Shown here in pieces: positions 43,599 to 55,432 of a stretch of DNA of 57,050 bases. The number at the start of each line of letters is the position of its first letter. Position 1 is the stretch's first letter. Source of the DNA: Reclinomonas americana ATCC 50394 (lineage: Eukaryota; Jakobida; Jakobea; Jakobida); the NCBI GenBank assembly GCA_048213135.1, contig PS015031.1, positions 6,114 through 63,163 on the forward strand, given 5' to 3'. The notes under the pieces were generated by a model. The model was not told where the DNA came from. It made no database searches and saw only the letters and a program-made list of their open reading frames with translations. The translations under genes were made by a program, and so were the position numbers.

Positions 43599-46500
43599 TC
43601 ATGAGGCTCCCTTTTTCTGCTTGCCTGTCAACATCAAATCACGCCGCGGTTTCCTCGCCGATGCGTCGAGGGAAGGCAACGTCACTGTTCCCGCTCCTCC
43701 CGTGGGACTGGCTTTCGGTGGCGCGCCCGCACCTCGTGGCGACATGATGGGCGGTGGGGCGGCGACACGAGGCGATGCGGCAACTGGCGAGCGCGGTGAT
43801 TTGCGCGAGAGCGAGGGGTCGGCAGTGGCGCCGGCGAGCACGTCATGCGGCAGCGACATGGGTGGTGGGTGACTACGGCGGAGCAGCGGCACGCGCGAGC
43901 TCTTCGAGTGGTTGGGTTGCGGAGGCGGTGGTGGCGGTGGCGCGCCAGACGGGGTGGTTGAAGTTGCCGTGGACGAGCTGCCGCTGATTGGATCACCACC
44001 ACCACTGCTGGCACTGCCGGGCGCCGACGGGGTGGATGCGCCATTGGCAGCGGCGGAAGCACCACTGTCCGTCGACTGCGACAATGGTGGCGTCTTGCGG
44101 CCGTTCGCCTTGCGCCAGTTCGTGGAGCTGCGCACCGGCTGCAGAGGCGTCACGAGTCCCGAGCGTTGCATCAGGTCGCGCACAAGTTGCCGGCTGCGAG
44201 GCGACGTCTGACCAGTGGGCTGTCGCGGTGACAACAGTTTGCCGCCGCCGCGTGGGGAAGTAACGTTGGTCGGCAGCAGCCGGAGCGCGTGCGGTCTCCG
44301 CGGCGACACCACCACCGATACGACTTTGGAGGGTGACGTCGGGTCGCGATGAATGCCCACAAACTCCTTCGGGCCCGGTGCGATCATGCGCTCGTTCGCC
44401 ACGGCCACCGCCGGTGGGATCATCAGTGACGAATGCTGCTGCAATGAGGCGAAGAAGTGAGTGAGGAGGAATATCAGAGCAGCGTAGAAATGGCAAGCGC
44501 GACAGGAAAGGCGAGCAACGTGAGCACGAACTGCTGCACTTACCTTTGGCTGCTGTTCGACCAGTTGTGTGGATGGCGGTTCGGTGGGAGCCGAAGGGGG
44601 CAGTGCTGAACTTGAGTCGACTGGTGGCGTGGAGAGTACCTTGTGGCTGCCGCTGCCGTCCTCCATGGGCCGAATCAGTGGCGGAGACGGCGTGTCGCCA
44701 TAGTACTCTTCGAGTGTCGGCGACCAGGCCACACGCTTGGTGCCGCCACCGCCGCCGCCGAGTGGCGACGAGGAGCGCCCCTCGTGCTGTCGTAACCGCA
44801 TCGCCGCCACCTCCAGCATCGGCGCAATGAGACCGGAGGCGGCCTCCACAATATCGTGCGGCGATGGACTTGGCGATCGGGTGCGACGCCCGCCGCTGCC
44901 GTTGCTGCCAGCTGGCGACTGCGACCGTGACCGTGAGGCCGCTGCCAAGCGTATTTGCAATTCGTACAACTCCAGGGTCGTCAGCGGTTCGGTCGGCAGA
45001 TTTGCAATGTCCTCGGTGGCCACCACCGCCTCCTGCGCGCGCACCACCAGGGCGCGCTCATACAACCCCACCGTGTACGGGTAGAGGGCGTCGAGTGAGT
45101 TCTGCTCGTTTTGCAGCCGCCCAATGACACGAGAAACCTCAGTTCGTCTCCGGGTGAGGAAGACAATCTGCGTTGAGGAAGCAGAGAAGGTGAGGGTGGA
45201 CGGAAGTAAGAAGGCCTCTCTCTCGCGCGCGCGCGCACGTACCTCGGTCTTGCGCCGCTCCACCATGATTTTGGCGTCGGGGTCGAGTTTGCCCTCGTTG
45301 GCGGCGAGCGAGGTGCGGCACGATGTCAACTTCTCCTCCAGCTGTTGCGCCTCGCTGAGCAGAATGCTCATGCGATCGACGAGAACGTCGATCTCCGTAC
45401 GCAGTCGGTTCCGAATAGTGAGGAGTTGCGCCAGCGTGACGGGCTTGAGGTAGGTGCGCACAATCTCGGCGAGATTCTTGCCCTGCTGGGCTTGCACGAT
45501 CTGCAACAAGGGGGAGGGGAAGGGGAAGAGACGGGGGAAGTGAGAAGGAGAAGGAGGACGGAGGAGGGGGAAGGAGAAGGAAAGGAGAGGGGAGCGAGAG
45601 GAGAGAAAGGGAACGAGGAAAGGAGATGGGAGGATCGAAGAAAGGGAAGAGATGGATAAAGCGGAGGAAGGAGAGAAGGAGGAGACGGCGCCATTGCTCG
45701 TGTCTCTCAATCTTTTCTGTCTGCCCGACAGCCTCCCTACCACCTGTTTCTCAGTTCCTCCTCTCTCCCTATCTCTCTCTCTCTCTCCTCCCCTTCCCCC
45801 ACCCTCTCCACACAAACGCAACAGCCTTGACAACCAGCTCACGCGCACGCGCCAGCGACACCCGCGGCACCCACGGCGGCAACAGATTCACATTGAAGCA
45901 CACCTCCTCGCCNNNNNNNNNNNNNNNNNNNNATCGGCCTGCTCCACCGCCTCCCGATGCGCATCCATGGCCTCGGGCGAGACAATGAAGTCATCCAGCA
46001 ACCCAATGCCCGGCAACACCACGCGCATCATCGGCTGCGGCGGAGGCGACGCGGGAGGCGATCGCGGACGCATCATCATCATCATGGACGGCGACAGAGG
46101 CGACGACTCAAACACCGATCCCGTGCGCGCCCTCTGCAGCACCTGCTTATGCGACGACGGCGATCGATGCACCTCCCGATCGCCCACCGGACTGCGACTA
46201 CGCTGCCTCCCGCGATCCCTGCTGCTCTCCATCATTTGCTCCACAGTCAACGACACATGCGAGGCCTCGGAGGCCTCCGAGTCCTCGTCCCCTGGCACAG
46301 GCAGAAAGAGCGGATCATCGTCCATCCCATGCCCATCAGTGGGCGATCCCGAGCGCGTGGCAAAGTTCCCAAAGTCCGATGTCGTCATCAACGTCTTGAA
46401 CTCGTCAAACGTTAGCTCACCAGTGTCTGCGCTCTCAGTGAGACAGAGACTGTGAGACACGCAAGAGAGGAGCACACTGACCGTCCTTGTCGACTGAGTG

Positions 46501-46730
46501 GAGGTACTTGCGGACTTGTGCCTCTGTGACTGTGTGCCCGAGGATCTCGAGAATGCTCTTGAGCTCGCCTGCGTCAATGAGTCCACTGATTGACAGAGAG
46601 TGAGTGAATGAGAGAGAGAGAGAGAGAGTGAGAGTGTGAGAGAGTACCTCTGATCGCGGTCGACCATGTTAAAGGCAATGCGCAGTTCTTCTTCTCGTCG
46701 TCGGTCGATCATGGCATCGGCATGTGCATT
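43599..46730 (-). CDS. EF-hand and coiled-coil protein with Ser/Pro-rich tail
   Basis: The exon at about 46730 opens NAHADAMIDRRREEELRIAF. Two EF-hands follow: DRDQSGLIDAGE (split by an intron) and DKDDTGELTFDE, separated by KSILEILGHTVTEAQVRKYL, a calmodulin/centrin-like pair. After a Ser/Arg/Pro region and the 20-N gap (45913-45932), VPRVSLARARELVVKA joins IVQAQQGKNLAEIVRTYL across an intron starting GTTGCG at 45822. A coiled coil follows (LLSEAQQLEEKLTSCRTSL, VSRVIGRLQNEQNSLDALY), then 400 residues of Ser/Pro/Gly-rich tail with many SPR and SP sites, ending LTGKQKKGAS at 43599. Calcium-regulated cytoskeletal scaffold is a guess from architecture. Exon 1 is unclear: MSGLRRRPIARVIDHKAS near 46871-46815 would fit phase 0 but needs a GTTACA donor. 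Confidence 0.65.
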
Positions 46731-47633
46731 CTGACAGAGAGAGGCGTTGCGCACATATACAGTCAGTGTCTTATGTGTGAGCGTGTGTGTCTCTCTCTTT
46801 GTGTGTCATTGTGTAACTGAGGCTTTGTGATCGATCACGCGCGCGATTGGGCGGCGACGGAGGCCGCTCATCGTTGGGCGGTGGAAGGAAGAGAGGGTGA
46901 GAGATATTGGATGCGGGACTTTTTTGTGTTCGGTTTCGTTCTTCTTTGGTGTGCGACGTTGTGTGATTGCGTGAATACGTAGAGAACGTGTAGTGGTGAG
47001 GTGAGGGAGCGAGTTGGGATTGAAATTCTGGAGAGAAATCGAGCTCGGATTTGCATTTTCTGCACACGTCGCTCGTCCATTGCAAAAGAACGCGAAGCAC
47101 CTGCGTGCGGCTCTCACTATCTCCTGCTTCTCACCGCTCGGTGACGGTTTGTCATTCGCTTCTCTCTTGCCGGGCTGCTTCTTGAGGTGAAATGGAAAAT
47201 ATCGAAGTCGCCGCCGTCTTCTGTCGACAAGGGCCGCGACCACGCCACCGCCATAAGGAGTGGCTCGAGTGAATACAGGCGCTTTTCTGAAGTCAAACTC
47301 GGCAATACGTGACGATCAACAGGTGGCGGTTTGACAGCAGCCCATCTCTCTTTCCTCACTTTCCCGCACCCTGTCTCTTTTCTCTCTCTCCCTCTCACCT
47401 GCAGCCGGTTGCATGCAGTACAAGCGACGTGCTCCTGTAATCTCTCGCAAGATCTATGGTCCTTGGGCACACAGGCAGGGCGGTACGACTAGTTCTCTCG
47501 CACGTAGCAGAAAAGTGGCCGAACCACGGTCCTCACGCACAAAGGCCCAGTGTGATAACTGCTGGCCGAGCCAAGCAACTCTCCGAAAGTAATATCACGA
47601 ACACGGCACTCAGAGGCGAGACACCAGAGACTC
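46731..47633. other. Unresolved stretch upstream of the EF-hand gene
   Basis: The region probably includes the first exon and promoter of the EF-hand gene (candidate ATG at 46871, minus). To the right, a plus-strand acceptor (CTCTCACCTGCAG, ending 47404) precedes a frame of about 60 residues reading CMQYKRRAPVISRKIYGPW and ending PSQATLRK with a stop at 47590. It could be a terminal exon of an unknown gene. The minus strand is also open here, so neither is firmly supported. Confidence 0.3.
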
Positions 47634-48056
47634 NNNNNNNNNNNNNNNNNNNNNNNNNNNNNNNNNNNNNNNNNNNNNNNNNNNNNNNNNNNNNNNNNNN
47701 NNNNNNNNNNNNNNNNNNNNNNNNNNNNNNNNNNNNNNNNNNNNNNNNNNNNNNNNNNNNNNNNNNNNNNNNNNNNNNNNNNNNNNNNNNNNNNNNNNNN
47801 NNNNNNNNNNNNNNNNNNNNNNNNNNNNNNNNNNNNNNNNNNNNNNNNNNNNNNNNNNNNNNNNNNNNNNNNNNNNNNNNNNNNNNNNNNNNNNNNNNNN
47901 NNNNNNNNNNNNNNNNNNNNNNNNNNNNNNNNNNNNNNNNNNNNNNNNNNNNNNNNNNNNNNNNNNNNNNNNNNNNNNNNNNNNNNNNNNNNNNNNNNNN
48001 NNNNNNNNNNNNNNNNNNNNNNNNNNNNNNNNNNNNNNNNNNNNNNNNNNNNNNNN

Positions 48057-48829
48057 CTCCCGCATCAGGTGCAGATCCCGATCCCGAGCCACCTGCAAGA
48101 CAACGGCGTCAGAGGCGTGAGGTGTAACGTGGGGGACATCAAGGACAGACAGACCAACGGGGCTGTCTTCCCACTGAATGTCGAGAGCGGCCAAACACGG
48201 ATCGACGAGTACAGGCCAGGGACAGTCACACGCAGCGGCAATCCTCTGCATCTCGGCCTCATTCGCGGCCGCCGCCGCCGCCATCAACTCATGCCTCCCG
48301 CGCTGCACCTCGCTGTTCCACTCGGCAATCGACGCAAACAGAGCCACTTTTTCCGGAGTCAATCGCACTGCAACCATCTGTCCCTTCCCGTTCTCAATGT
48401 GCACAACATCCTCTCCAGGCGCCATCCGCTGCCAAGACACCAACTTGAGAGTCGATGTCGACTTACACAACAGACACACACGTGAGAGGCAAAAGACAAA
48501 CCCTCGGCGCTGGCTCAAAGAGCTTTGTGTACACATAGATGTGCATCTCCGTTAGTGGTCGCACCTTGACCTCTCGATTGGCTACACAAACACACACAAG
48601 AGGACATGTCAACGGACCAGCAAACGCACGCACACACGCGCGCAAGTTGTGGAATGTGTGTGCGTGTGTCTCTCTCTCTCTCTTGCTCGTCTGCTTCCCA
48701 CGCACCTAGGACAGAGGGACGGGCGACTCCACTTGCGCCTGCGGCGCCGCCTGCGCCTGCGGGTTGTGCGACATCAGCTGATGTCGGCTTGTTTGGAGGT
48801 TGTCCACTGAGCGGATTCTGCTCGGCCAT
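48057..48829 (-). CDS. Unrecognised protein, 5' part
   Basis: ATG at 48829 starts MAEQNPLSGQPPNKPTSADV and a Gly/Ala/Pro stretch. Exon 1 (48706-48829) joins exon 2 (about 48503-48581) in phase 1 to give LANREVKVRPLTEMHIYVYT, and exon 3 (48057 to about 48458) reads LKLVSWQRMAPGEDVVHIE, MVAVRLTPEKVALFASIAEW and an Ala-rich helix before the 423-base gap 47634-48056. Donors are GTGCGT and GTTTGT. No domain is recognised. The remainder is lost in the gap; four bases past it the minus strand shows only LVSRL and a stop, in unknown frame. Confidence 0.6.
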
Positions 48830-50345
48830 CTTGCTGTTCCTGTTGTACTGTAGCGCAAGCAGAAGCGGGGAGAGTGATCGGTGGCGATAGTGACTGGGCG
48901 AGGGCGAGGGTGAGCGGGTGGTGGAGGCGTCGGTGGTCAGAGTCAGAGTTCGTGTGTTGTTGTTGCCGCTCACGCAAACTCCCATGCACCGGTGCACGTT
49001 ACACTGATGCGCGGAAAGGGGGAGACGAGGAGTGGGGAGAGAGAGAGTGCGAGTGGCTGTGTGTTCAGAGGGAAAACAGTGAGTGAGAGGTTTTTTGGCG
49101 CGCTTCACACAGGGAGAGGTGATGAGCGTTCTGTGCGTGCTGTTGGTGTGTGTGTCTGGCTGTGTGTGTATCAACGCACCACACTCTGCTGCGTGTGTGA
49201 TTGTGGGGCGTGCGGTGAAAATTCGCCGTTTCGCGGTGTGTGGTGACGTCTGGCGATTCGAGTGCGCGGGTGACGTCGACGGTATACGTGGTGAAGTGAG
49301 GGAGAAGAAAGGCGAGCGAGGTTTGATGTGGAGGAAGATGGCGGCGGGGGGAATTCAGGAAGCGACGTCGACGTCGTGCTGGTTGAGCTGGCCATGGGGG
49401 AAGGTAACGAAAGGAAGCCATGTAGCTGAGTGCGAGGATGTCTGTAGGCGCTGCGTTGATAAACAGGTCGGTGACATGTACCAATGCAAGAATTTGCAAT
49501 TGAATTCGAATTCGCGATCGCGATCGAAATCGACAGAGTTCAAACAGGCTAGAATTCGAAGGTACGGCCTGCAGTGTATCAGCGGGTCCAGAGTTGGGAG
49601 AGAAAAGCCGCTGTTGCTGTTCACTGGAGAATTCGAATTCGATTGCGAGTTGCAATTGTGCAGCTTGGAACTGCTTTCGAATTCCCCGGTCCCCACTTCC
49701 GCACCAGGTGGGGAATTCACTGGAGTTGGTAAACAGTGGGGGCCAGGCACCACGGTCAAGCGAGGTCGAAACTGGCGACGCAACTGCGCGCGACCTTGGA
49801 ATGTAATATCGGTTGTAAAATCCGAGAGCAAACACACACAAGGAACCCGCTGCTGCCTCAAGATTGGGATTTGTGTTGATGTTTGGATGACGGTTGCACT
49901 GGTCATCAAGGCAGCTGTTAACGTCGCAATTGCTTGTTCAAAATTTGTTGGCCGCTGCGCATGCAAATGCATGGTGAATTCGAATTCGAATGCATACGAA
50001 TTCAAATTTCGCAAAGAAAACACTTCATTCACCACATTCATAACGTGACAAACGCCCACAAATCCCTTGCCGACAAAAACCAATTGCAAGACACAACTAC
50101 CCAAATAATATTTGTTGTGATTGTTGTTCAAAAAATTAGGAAACCTGCAAGCAGAATAACATACGTTTCCTGCGCACAGTTCAGTGTCCACCCTTTCCGC
50201 TCCCTCATCAGCAGCTGCACGCCGAACGACAACATGCATCGTGGACAAATCCAAATCGATGCTCGCAGATGGATATCTTGCCATTGTCCCTCCGTCACAT
50301 TCTCGCTTCGGTCGCGGTCGCACAGAAGAGTCTCCAACAACGCAA
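48830..50345. other. 1.5-kb divergent intergenic region with clustered GAATTC palindromes
   Basis: The region lies between divergent starts at 48829 and 50346. From about 49495 to 50020 the sequence is AT-richer than its surroundings and holds about nine GAATTC or TTCGAATTC palindromes, several tandem (GAATTCGAATTCG at 49503, 49631 and 49979), plus GCGATCGCGATCG. Both strands stay open for hundreds of codons here, but the translated products are repeat-driven (EFEF, NSNSN) and lack splice context, so I do not call a gene. Confidence 0.5.
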
Positions 50346-52335
50346 ATGTCGCATCGCGGCAACGACCAACAGTCGTCGTCGTCGTCGGCGACAGTGCCGA
50401 TTCTGGCGAGCAAGACACCGCCAATGTCGTCGGAGGTGGCGGTGGAGCAGACGCGCAAGTTTGTGGCCAGGAGTGCGCTGTTGAGTGCCATNNNNNNNNN
50501 NNNNNNNNNNNNNNNNNNNNNNNNNNNNNNNNNNNNNNNNNNNNNNNNNNNNNNNNNNNNNNNNNNNNNNNNNNNNNNNNNNNNNNNNNNNNNNNNNNNN
50601 NNNNNNNNNNNNNNNNNNNNNNNNNNNNNNNNNNNNNNNNNNNNNNNNNNNNNNNNNNNNNNNNNNNNNNNNNNNNNNNNNNNNNNNNNNNNNNNNNNNN
50701 NNNNNNNNNNNNNNNNNNNNNNNNNNNNNNNNNNNNNNNNNNNNNNNNNNNNNNNNNNNNNNNNNNNNNNNNNNNNNNNNNNNNNNNNNNNNNNNNNNNN
50801 NNNNNNNNNNNNNNNNNNNNNNNNNNNNNNNNNNNNNNNNNNNNNNNNNNNNNNNNNNNNNNNNNNNNNNNNNNNNNNNNNNNNNNNNNNNNNNNNNNNN
50901 NNNNNNNNNNNNNNNNNNNNNNNNNNNNNNNNNNNNNNNNNNNNNNNNNNNNNNNNNNNNNNNNNNNNNNNNNNNNNNNNNNNNNNNNNNNNNNNNNNNN
51001 NNNNNNNNNNNNNNNNNNNNNNNNNNNNNNNNNNNNNNNNNNNNNNNNNNNNNNNNNNNNNNNNNNNNNNNNNNNNNNNNNNNNNNNNNNNNNNNNNNNN
51101 NNNNNNNNNNNNNNNNNNNNNNNNNNNNNNNNNNNNNNNNNNNNNNNNNNNNNNNNCGTACTCCCTTACACGCACACACACATACAGCTCACACGCACAC
51201 ACAACAGATAAGGGAGAAGCGGAGTGAGACAGACACAGGGGTTGAGACAAGAGTGAGATATCTTGACAACAGTTTGTTTGCACACTTCAGAACACACTTC
51301 TTTGCACACATACACGCACAGAGCACACATGCACACGCACGTGGTTGTACATACACATATGAAGGGAGATGCAGAGTGAGACAGACGCAAAGGTTGAGAC
51401 AAGAGAGTGAGATATCTTGCCGACTGCACTCTTCTGAACACACACATACACTCACACACGCACTCAGAATATACACATGCACGCATACGCACTCAAACGT
51501 GCTTGCACACAAACAGATGAAGGGAGAGGCAGAGTGAGACAGACGCAGGGGTTGAGACAAGAGAGTGAGATATCTTGACAAAAGCTTTCAGCTTGCGCAC
51601 TTCAGAACGTACTCGCTTGCACACACACACACACGTGCTTGTACACGCACAGATGAAGGGAGACGCAGAGCGAGACAGACAGGGGTTGACAGGAGTGAGT
51701 GAGATATCTTTGACAACAACGTGTACTCTCGGAGCACGCACACTCTCTTGCACACATACTCGCACACTTGCACATACACAAGGAGTGACTGATTTAATAG
51801 AGAGGAGACTGGCAGAGCTAATGACACAAGAGTGAGATATCTTGACAACAGCTTGCAGCTTGCACTCTCCTTCTTGAAGGGAGCGCAAAGGCAGAGTGAG
51901 GCAGAGGAGACGCAGAAATGGGAGAGTGCGTGCACGCAAGCTTATCTTGATATCAGCCTCCTCACGCAATCACTTTCCCTTTGACAGCGTGTCCCTGGCC
52001 TTCATCTCCTCCATCCTGCTGTTCATGCTGCTGCCGTTCTACCCGGTGGTGGCCATGTCGCGCAACATATCCATCATCACGGCAAGTCATCCTCTGCCCT
52101 CACTCTCTCCTCCTCCTCCCTCCCTTTTCTCGTGTTATCTCACCACAAAAAAATAGGTTGGCTTCATCCTCGCCACCGGTGAAATCACCGCCATGCTGGC
52201 CATGCCAGTGATTGTGTGGATGCTGCGCTTCCGACGCTCGCAGGGCACGTGGTTGGGTGCGATGAAAGCCATTTTCATTGGCATGGCCCTCATGATTGCT
52301 GGCGCGTCGATGTTTGCCGGACTGGATCGGACAAG
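50346..52335 (+). CDS. Multi-pass membrane protein, possibly major facilitator superfamily, partial
   Basis: Exon 50346-50491 starts MSHRGNDQQSSSSSATVP and ends KFVARSALLSA at a 665-base gap. After the gap and a minisatellite intron come exons 51988-52081 (SLAFISSILLFMLLPFYPVV) and 52157-52335 (GFILATGEITAMLAMPVIVW, then GAMKAIFIGMALMIAGASMF). These give three membrane spans with a basic loop between the second and third (LRFRRSQGT), and the FYP followed by GFILA pattern resembles the first spans of SLC18B1-like transporters. That resemblance is loose. The intron between the last two exons has a GC donor (GCAAGT at 52082). The protein continues past a (CA)n tract and a gap; no convincing further exons are visible. 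Confidence 0.5.
51205..51890 (+). repeat. Minisatellite within the membrane-protein intron
   Basis: Five to six diverged units of about 133-159 nt lie before the acceptor at 51987. Each carries AGATGAAGGGAGA, GCAGAGTGAGACAGAC, GGGGTTGAGACAAGAG and GTGAGATATCTTGACAA, then a CA-rich arm. GTGAGATATCTT occurs near 51253, 51407, 51566, 51700 and 51833. Units contain GTGAGT-like and GTGAGA sequences. No coding frame is maintained. Confidence 0.85.
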
Positions 52336-52369
52336 GTATGAGGGCTGTGAAGAGTCGTCTGTATCCCTT

Positions 52370-52531
<162 letters not shown>

Positions 52532-52551
52532 NNNNNNNNNNNNNNNNNNNN

Positions 52552-52732
52552 TGTGTGTGACTTGGATCCCAGCAAAGTGGGCAACTGCAGTCCATGCTGG
52601 AGTCTCTCCATTATTCACAGTCGTGTATTGTTCACCATCTTGAGTGAGCACCAGAAACCGAGACATCTGGAACTCCTGATCGGGGACATGTAAACGATCG
52701 ATCGAGAGAGAGAGAGAGAGAGAGAGAGAATA
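52552..52732. other. Short stretch without a supportable gene
   Basis: Between the gap and the stop of the BTB-DUSP gene the sequence holds CACCATCTTGAGTGAGCA at about 52634, repeated at about 52800 inside that gene's last exon, and a GA run at 52705-52730. Minus-strand MSRFLVLTQDGEQY could be a start codon region, but it runs into the gap at once. Confidence 0.3.
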
Positions 52733-55312
52733 CTAAAGTGGCGTGCAATGCCAGCTGTGCAGTTTCTGTAAGAGAGGCGACAACAACAGCACATGATCAC
52801 CATCTTGAGTGAGCATCAGAGAGAGACGAAAAAAAGTCGAAATTACTAATGCAAGAGAAGCCGCCGCCGCTCGTGACAAGCATGGATATGCAGAAAGAGA
52901 GTAAAAGGTGTTGGCGTCAGAACGCATAAGGAACCCTAGGCAACGCGCAAGTAAGTCAGGGAGGGAGCACATGGTCGTTGTTGGCCACGGCGAGGCCAAC
53001 CCGGATCCGGTGACATGTACATCGAAGAAGGCAACCACGTGGCGCTCACGATCTCTGGTCCAACAAGTGCTTCGACGACGCACATTCCGCTCGGTGTCAA
53101 CGGTTTCGACATCAGATCTCCTCCACAGAAGTGAGTCCAGGGGTGCAGTTGAGTGGTTGTTGATAGTAATCATCATTATGTTGCTGTTGTGGTGCTTGTT
53201 GCTCACGTCAGTTGTCACTGCCTTCTGGCAACGGCACTGCAATGCGCCACACAGAAGTAATGGTCGTGGCGCGCGCAGCGCAGCTGCACTGTCTCGACCG
53301 CATCGGCACTCCAGAAGCGAACGAACAATCCCTCACTCCTTTTGCGTGTGTTGATCAGCAGTGCGCACGTCCCTCTGTTGGCTTGCTGGCGACCGTCACT
53401 GTCGTCCGTCTGCTTGCCGACATCTTACGGCAGCGGCCTGAACTTGCCGGCGACCACATCCAGCCGCTGGACGAGAATCCACTGCGAGTGAACCGGAAGG
53501 GCGCCTGCGCGCGCCAATACATCCCGCAGCAGCGGTCGCGCCCCAGATCGAATGGCGCTCTCCAACGGTACCATGAACGACGAAATGGCTGCCGGCGGCC
53601 TATCGGTGCGACTCATCCACTGGGCGTCTTCGAGAACCGCAAAGCGATCGACGCCTCCCGACACCAAGATGCGGATGCTGGGAGGAGCTGCATGGGAAAG
53701 CAATTCAGTCAGCGACAAAAGCAACGAAACAAAAAGAAAGGCACTTGCACGCAACTCTCCGACACACTCAACAGCTCGAGCACCCACGCCACAGCAGCCT
53801 CCACTGTGCAAGTGGACGAGAAGCAGCATTGCACCACGCGGCTGCGCTCGTCCTCCGTATTGCGCGCGTGCAGCGCCTCCCACGTGTCGCGCGGCGATGC
53901 AGGAGGCGTCGTGAGCATGACTGCACGCACAATCACCGGGTGTGCATCCACGAACCACGGCGCCGTCGACGACGCAGTACCTTCGTCGGCGGACTCAGGA
54001 CGTGACTGCGGAACGACATCCTCGTCGTTCCGCCCGCCAAAGTCATTTTCGGCCAGCACAACGTGGTGACCCAGCAGCCAACTGTGTGAATGCCGCGAAG
54101 GCAAACGGAAACGGGGCGCCGGAGGGCACGGAGCTGGTGGGGACCACTTCACCAACAGGCGCCACGTGCCACTCGGCACCAAGACGTAATCCTGGCACTC
54201 GATCGCCGACGGCGCTAGGCGCACAACGCTGTCGTCGGAGTTGTACACAGACGAGGGAAAGTCGTCGACTCGAGTGGAACACAGCGGCATCGGCGGTCGC
54301 ATGCGTTGCACGAGAGCCAGCGCTCGCGCAGCGCCTTCTTCGACCCCGTATGCAATGTGGCGACGATAGGCCTGCCACCACACAGTCGGCACAATGAACC
54401 ACAGGTGCTCGGCTGAGGCTACGTGCTCGTCTCGCAGCGAGTCGCGCAACATGATGCACTGCTGATCTGCAAGTGGAGCAAGATCAGACACAGACGACGA
54501 CGTTGTGGAGAAGGAGGGAGACGACGCACTTGCACGCGGTGGAAGGTGGTCATCAAAGGGCCACGGGGAGGCACGCATGTCGGCCGACAGACCAAGTCGA
54601 CGAATGTGCAGTGCCAGTTGGCTGCAAAGAGGCGAAGAACGATAAGCAAGCAGACTCCAGCGAGTGAGAAAGTGTTGTCCAACCTGCACGTGGCCTCGTC
54701 GCCATCGGCGTACTCGCACACCCGCTGCCACACTTGATCCTCGTCACGCACCGCCAGTGCATCCTCGCGCACCAGCAACTCCATCGACGAGACCTCCAGT
54801 GCACGCAACGACACTCGCAGAAACTGCGACACCAACATCTGCCACGCCATCTGCTCCAGCCGCCCAGCGCCACTCACACGCGACAGCTCCCACAGCGCAC
54901 CGACCACAGCAGCAACCGCCGCACCGCCCTCACTCAGCTGCTCACACAACACATTCTCGGCAGTCGTGCGCAGCGATCGCGAGGCATCCACAAGGCCGAG
55001 CTGATCGCTCACGCGCAGCACCTCGGCTGCGTTGCTGGCATCCACCAGTGAGCAGGCGTACTCCATGCGGTTCTCCAGCCAGTGGACGATGATCGAGAAG
55101 ATCTGTGTGGAGACTGAGTGAATGCATGCATGCCAGCAGTGATCATCGTTTGTGCTCACCTCGCGTCTCACTCCTGGCAACTCCACCACACCGCTCACAC
55201 TCTCCTCCATGCCACTGACAGCAGCACGCGAAAACAGTAAGCTCCTCTCCACCGCCTCCTCGCTCAACTCAAAGGCGACGAGCTCGTCATCGTCGACAAG
55301 AACAACTTTCAT
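52733..55312 (-). CDS. BTB-BACK-DUSP fusion protein
   Basis: Exons 55160-55312, 54684-55102, 53756-54621, 53429-53693 and tentatively 52733-53288. The N-terminus (MKVVLVDDDELVAFELSEEA, LPGVRREIFSIIVHWLE) is BTB/SKP1-like, followed by a BACK-like helical region (DEDQVWQRVCEYADGDEATC, LALHIRRLGLSADM). Then comes a DUSP-type domain (EHLWFIVPTVWWQAYRRH, CQDYVLVPSGTWRLLVKW), normally found in ubiquitin-specific proteases. No protease Cys or His boxes are seen. Intron 3 begins GTTGCG at 53755 and joins in phase 1 to TPPSIRILVSGG. The last exon is accepted because phase 2 fits and the frame is open for 185 codons, but its content is unfamiliar. A Cullin-3 adaptor combined with a DUB-type recognition module is the inference. 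Confidence 0.6.
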
Positions 55313-55432
55313 CGCACTTGGCGAAACTGGCACTGTGAGCTGGACAACTTTCGACGTTTGTCGACGTCGGTGAACGCACGTTTTCTGCGGATGTCTGCTT
55401 GTTGGAGGCACAACTTCATCGTCCAGCTTCAC

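Noticed and set aside
49083-50048. 321-codon plus-strand frame and overlapping minus-strand frame
   Set aside because: Both strands are open, both products are driven by GAATTC repeats (EFEF, NSNSN), and no splice pair, domain or start context favours either.
51205-51890. Possible CRISPR-like array in spaced repeats
   Set aside because: Units are diverged, of variable length, lie inside an intron of a eukaryotic gene, and have no constant short repeat with unique spacers.
52908-53354. Plus-strand frame with a hydrophobic helix (EWLLIVIIIMLLLWC) as a missing exon of the membrane protein
   Set aside because: No acceptor-donor pair joins it in phase to the exon ending at 52335, and the opposite strand gives a longer frame in phase with the BTB-DUSP gene. 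Still possible, but less supported.
54470-54540. Possible GC-AG intron (GCAAGTGCG...TTGCAG) in the BTB-DUSP gene
   Set aside because: Removing it would break the frame; read through, the segment is an open Ser-rich linker.
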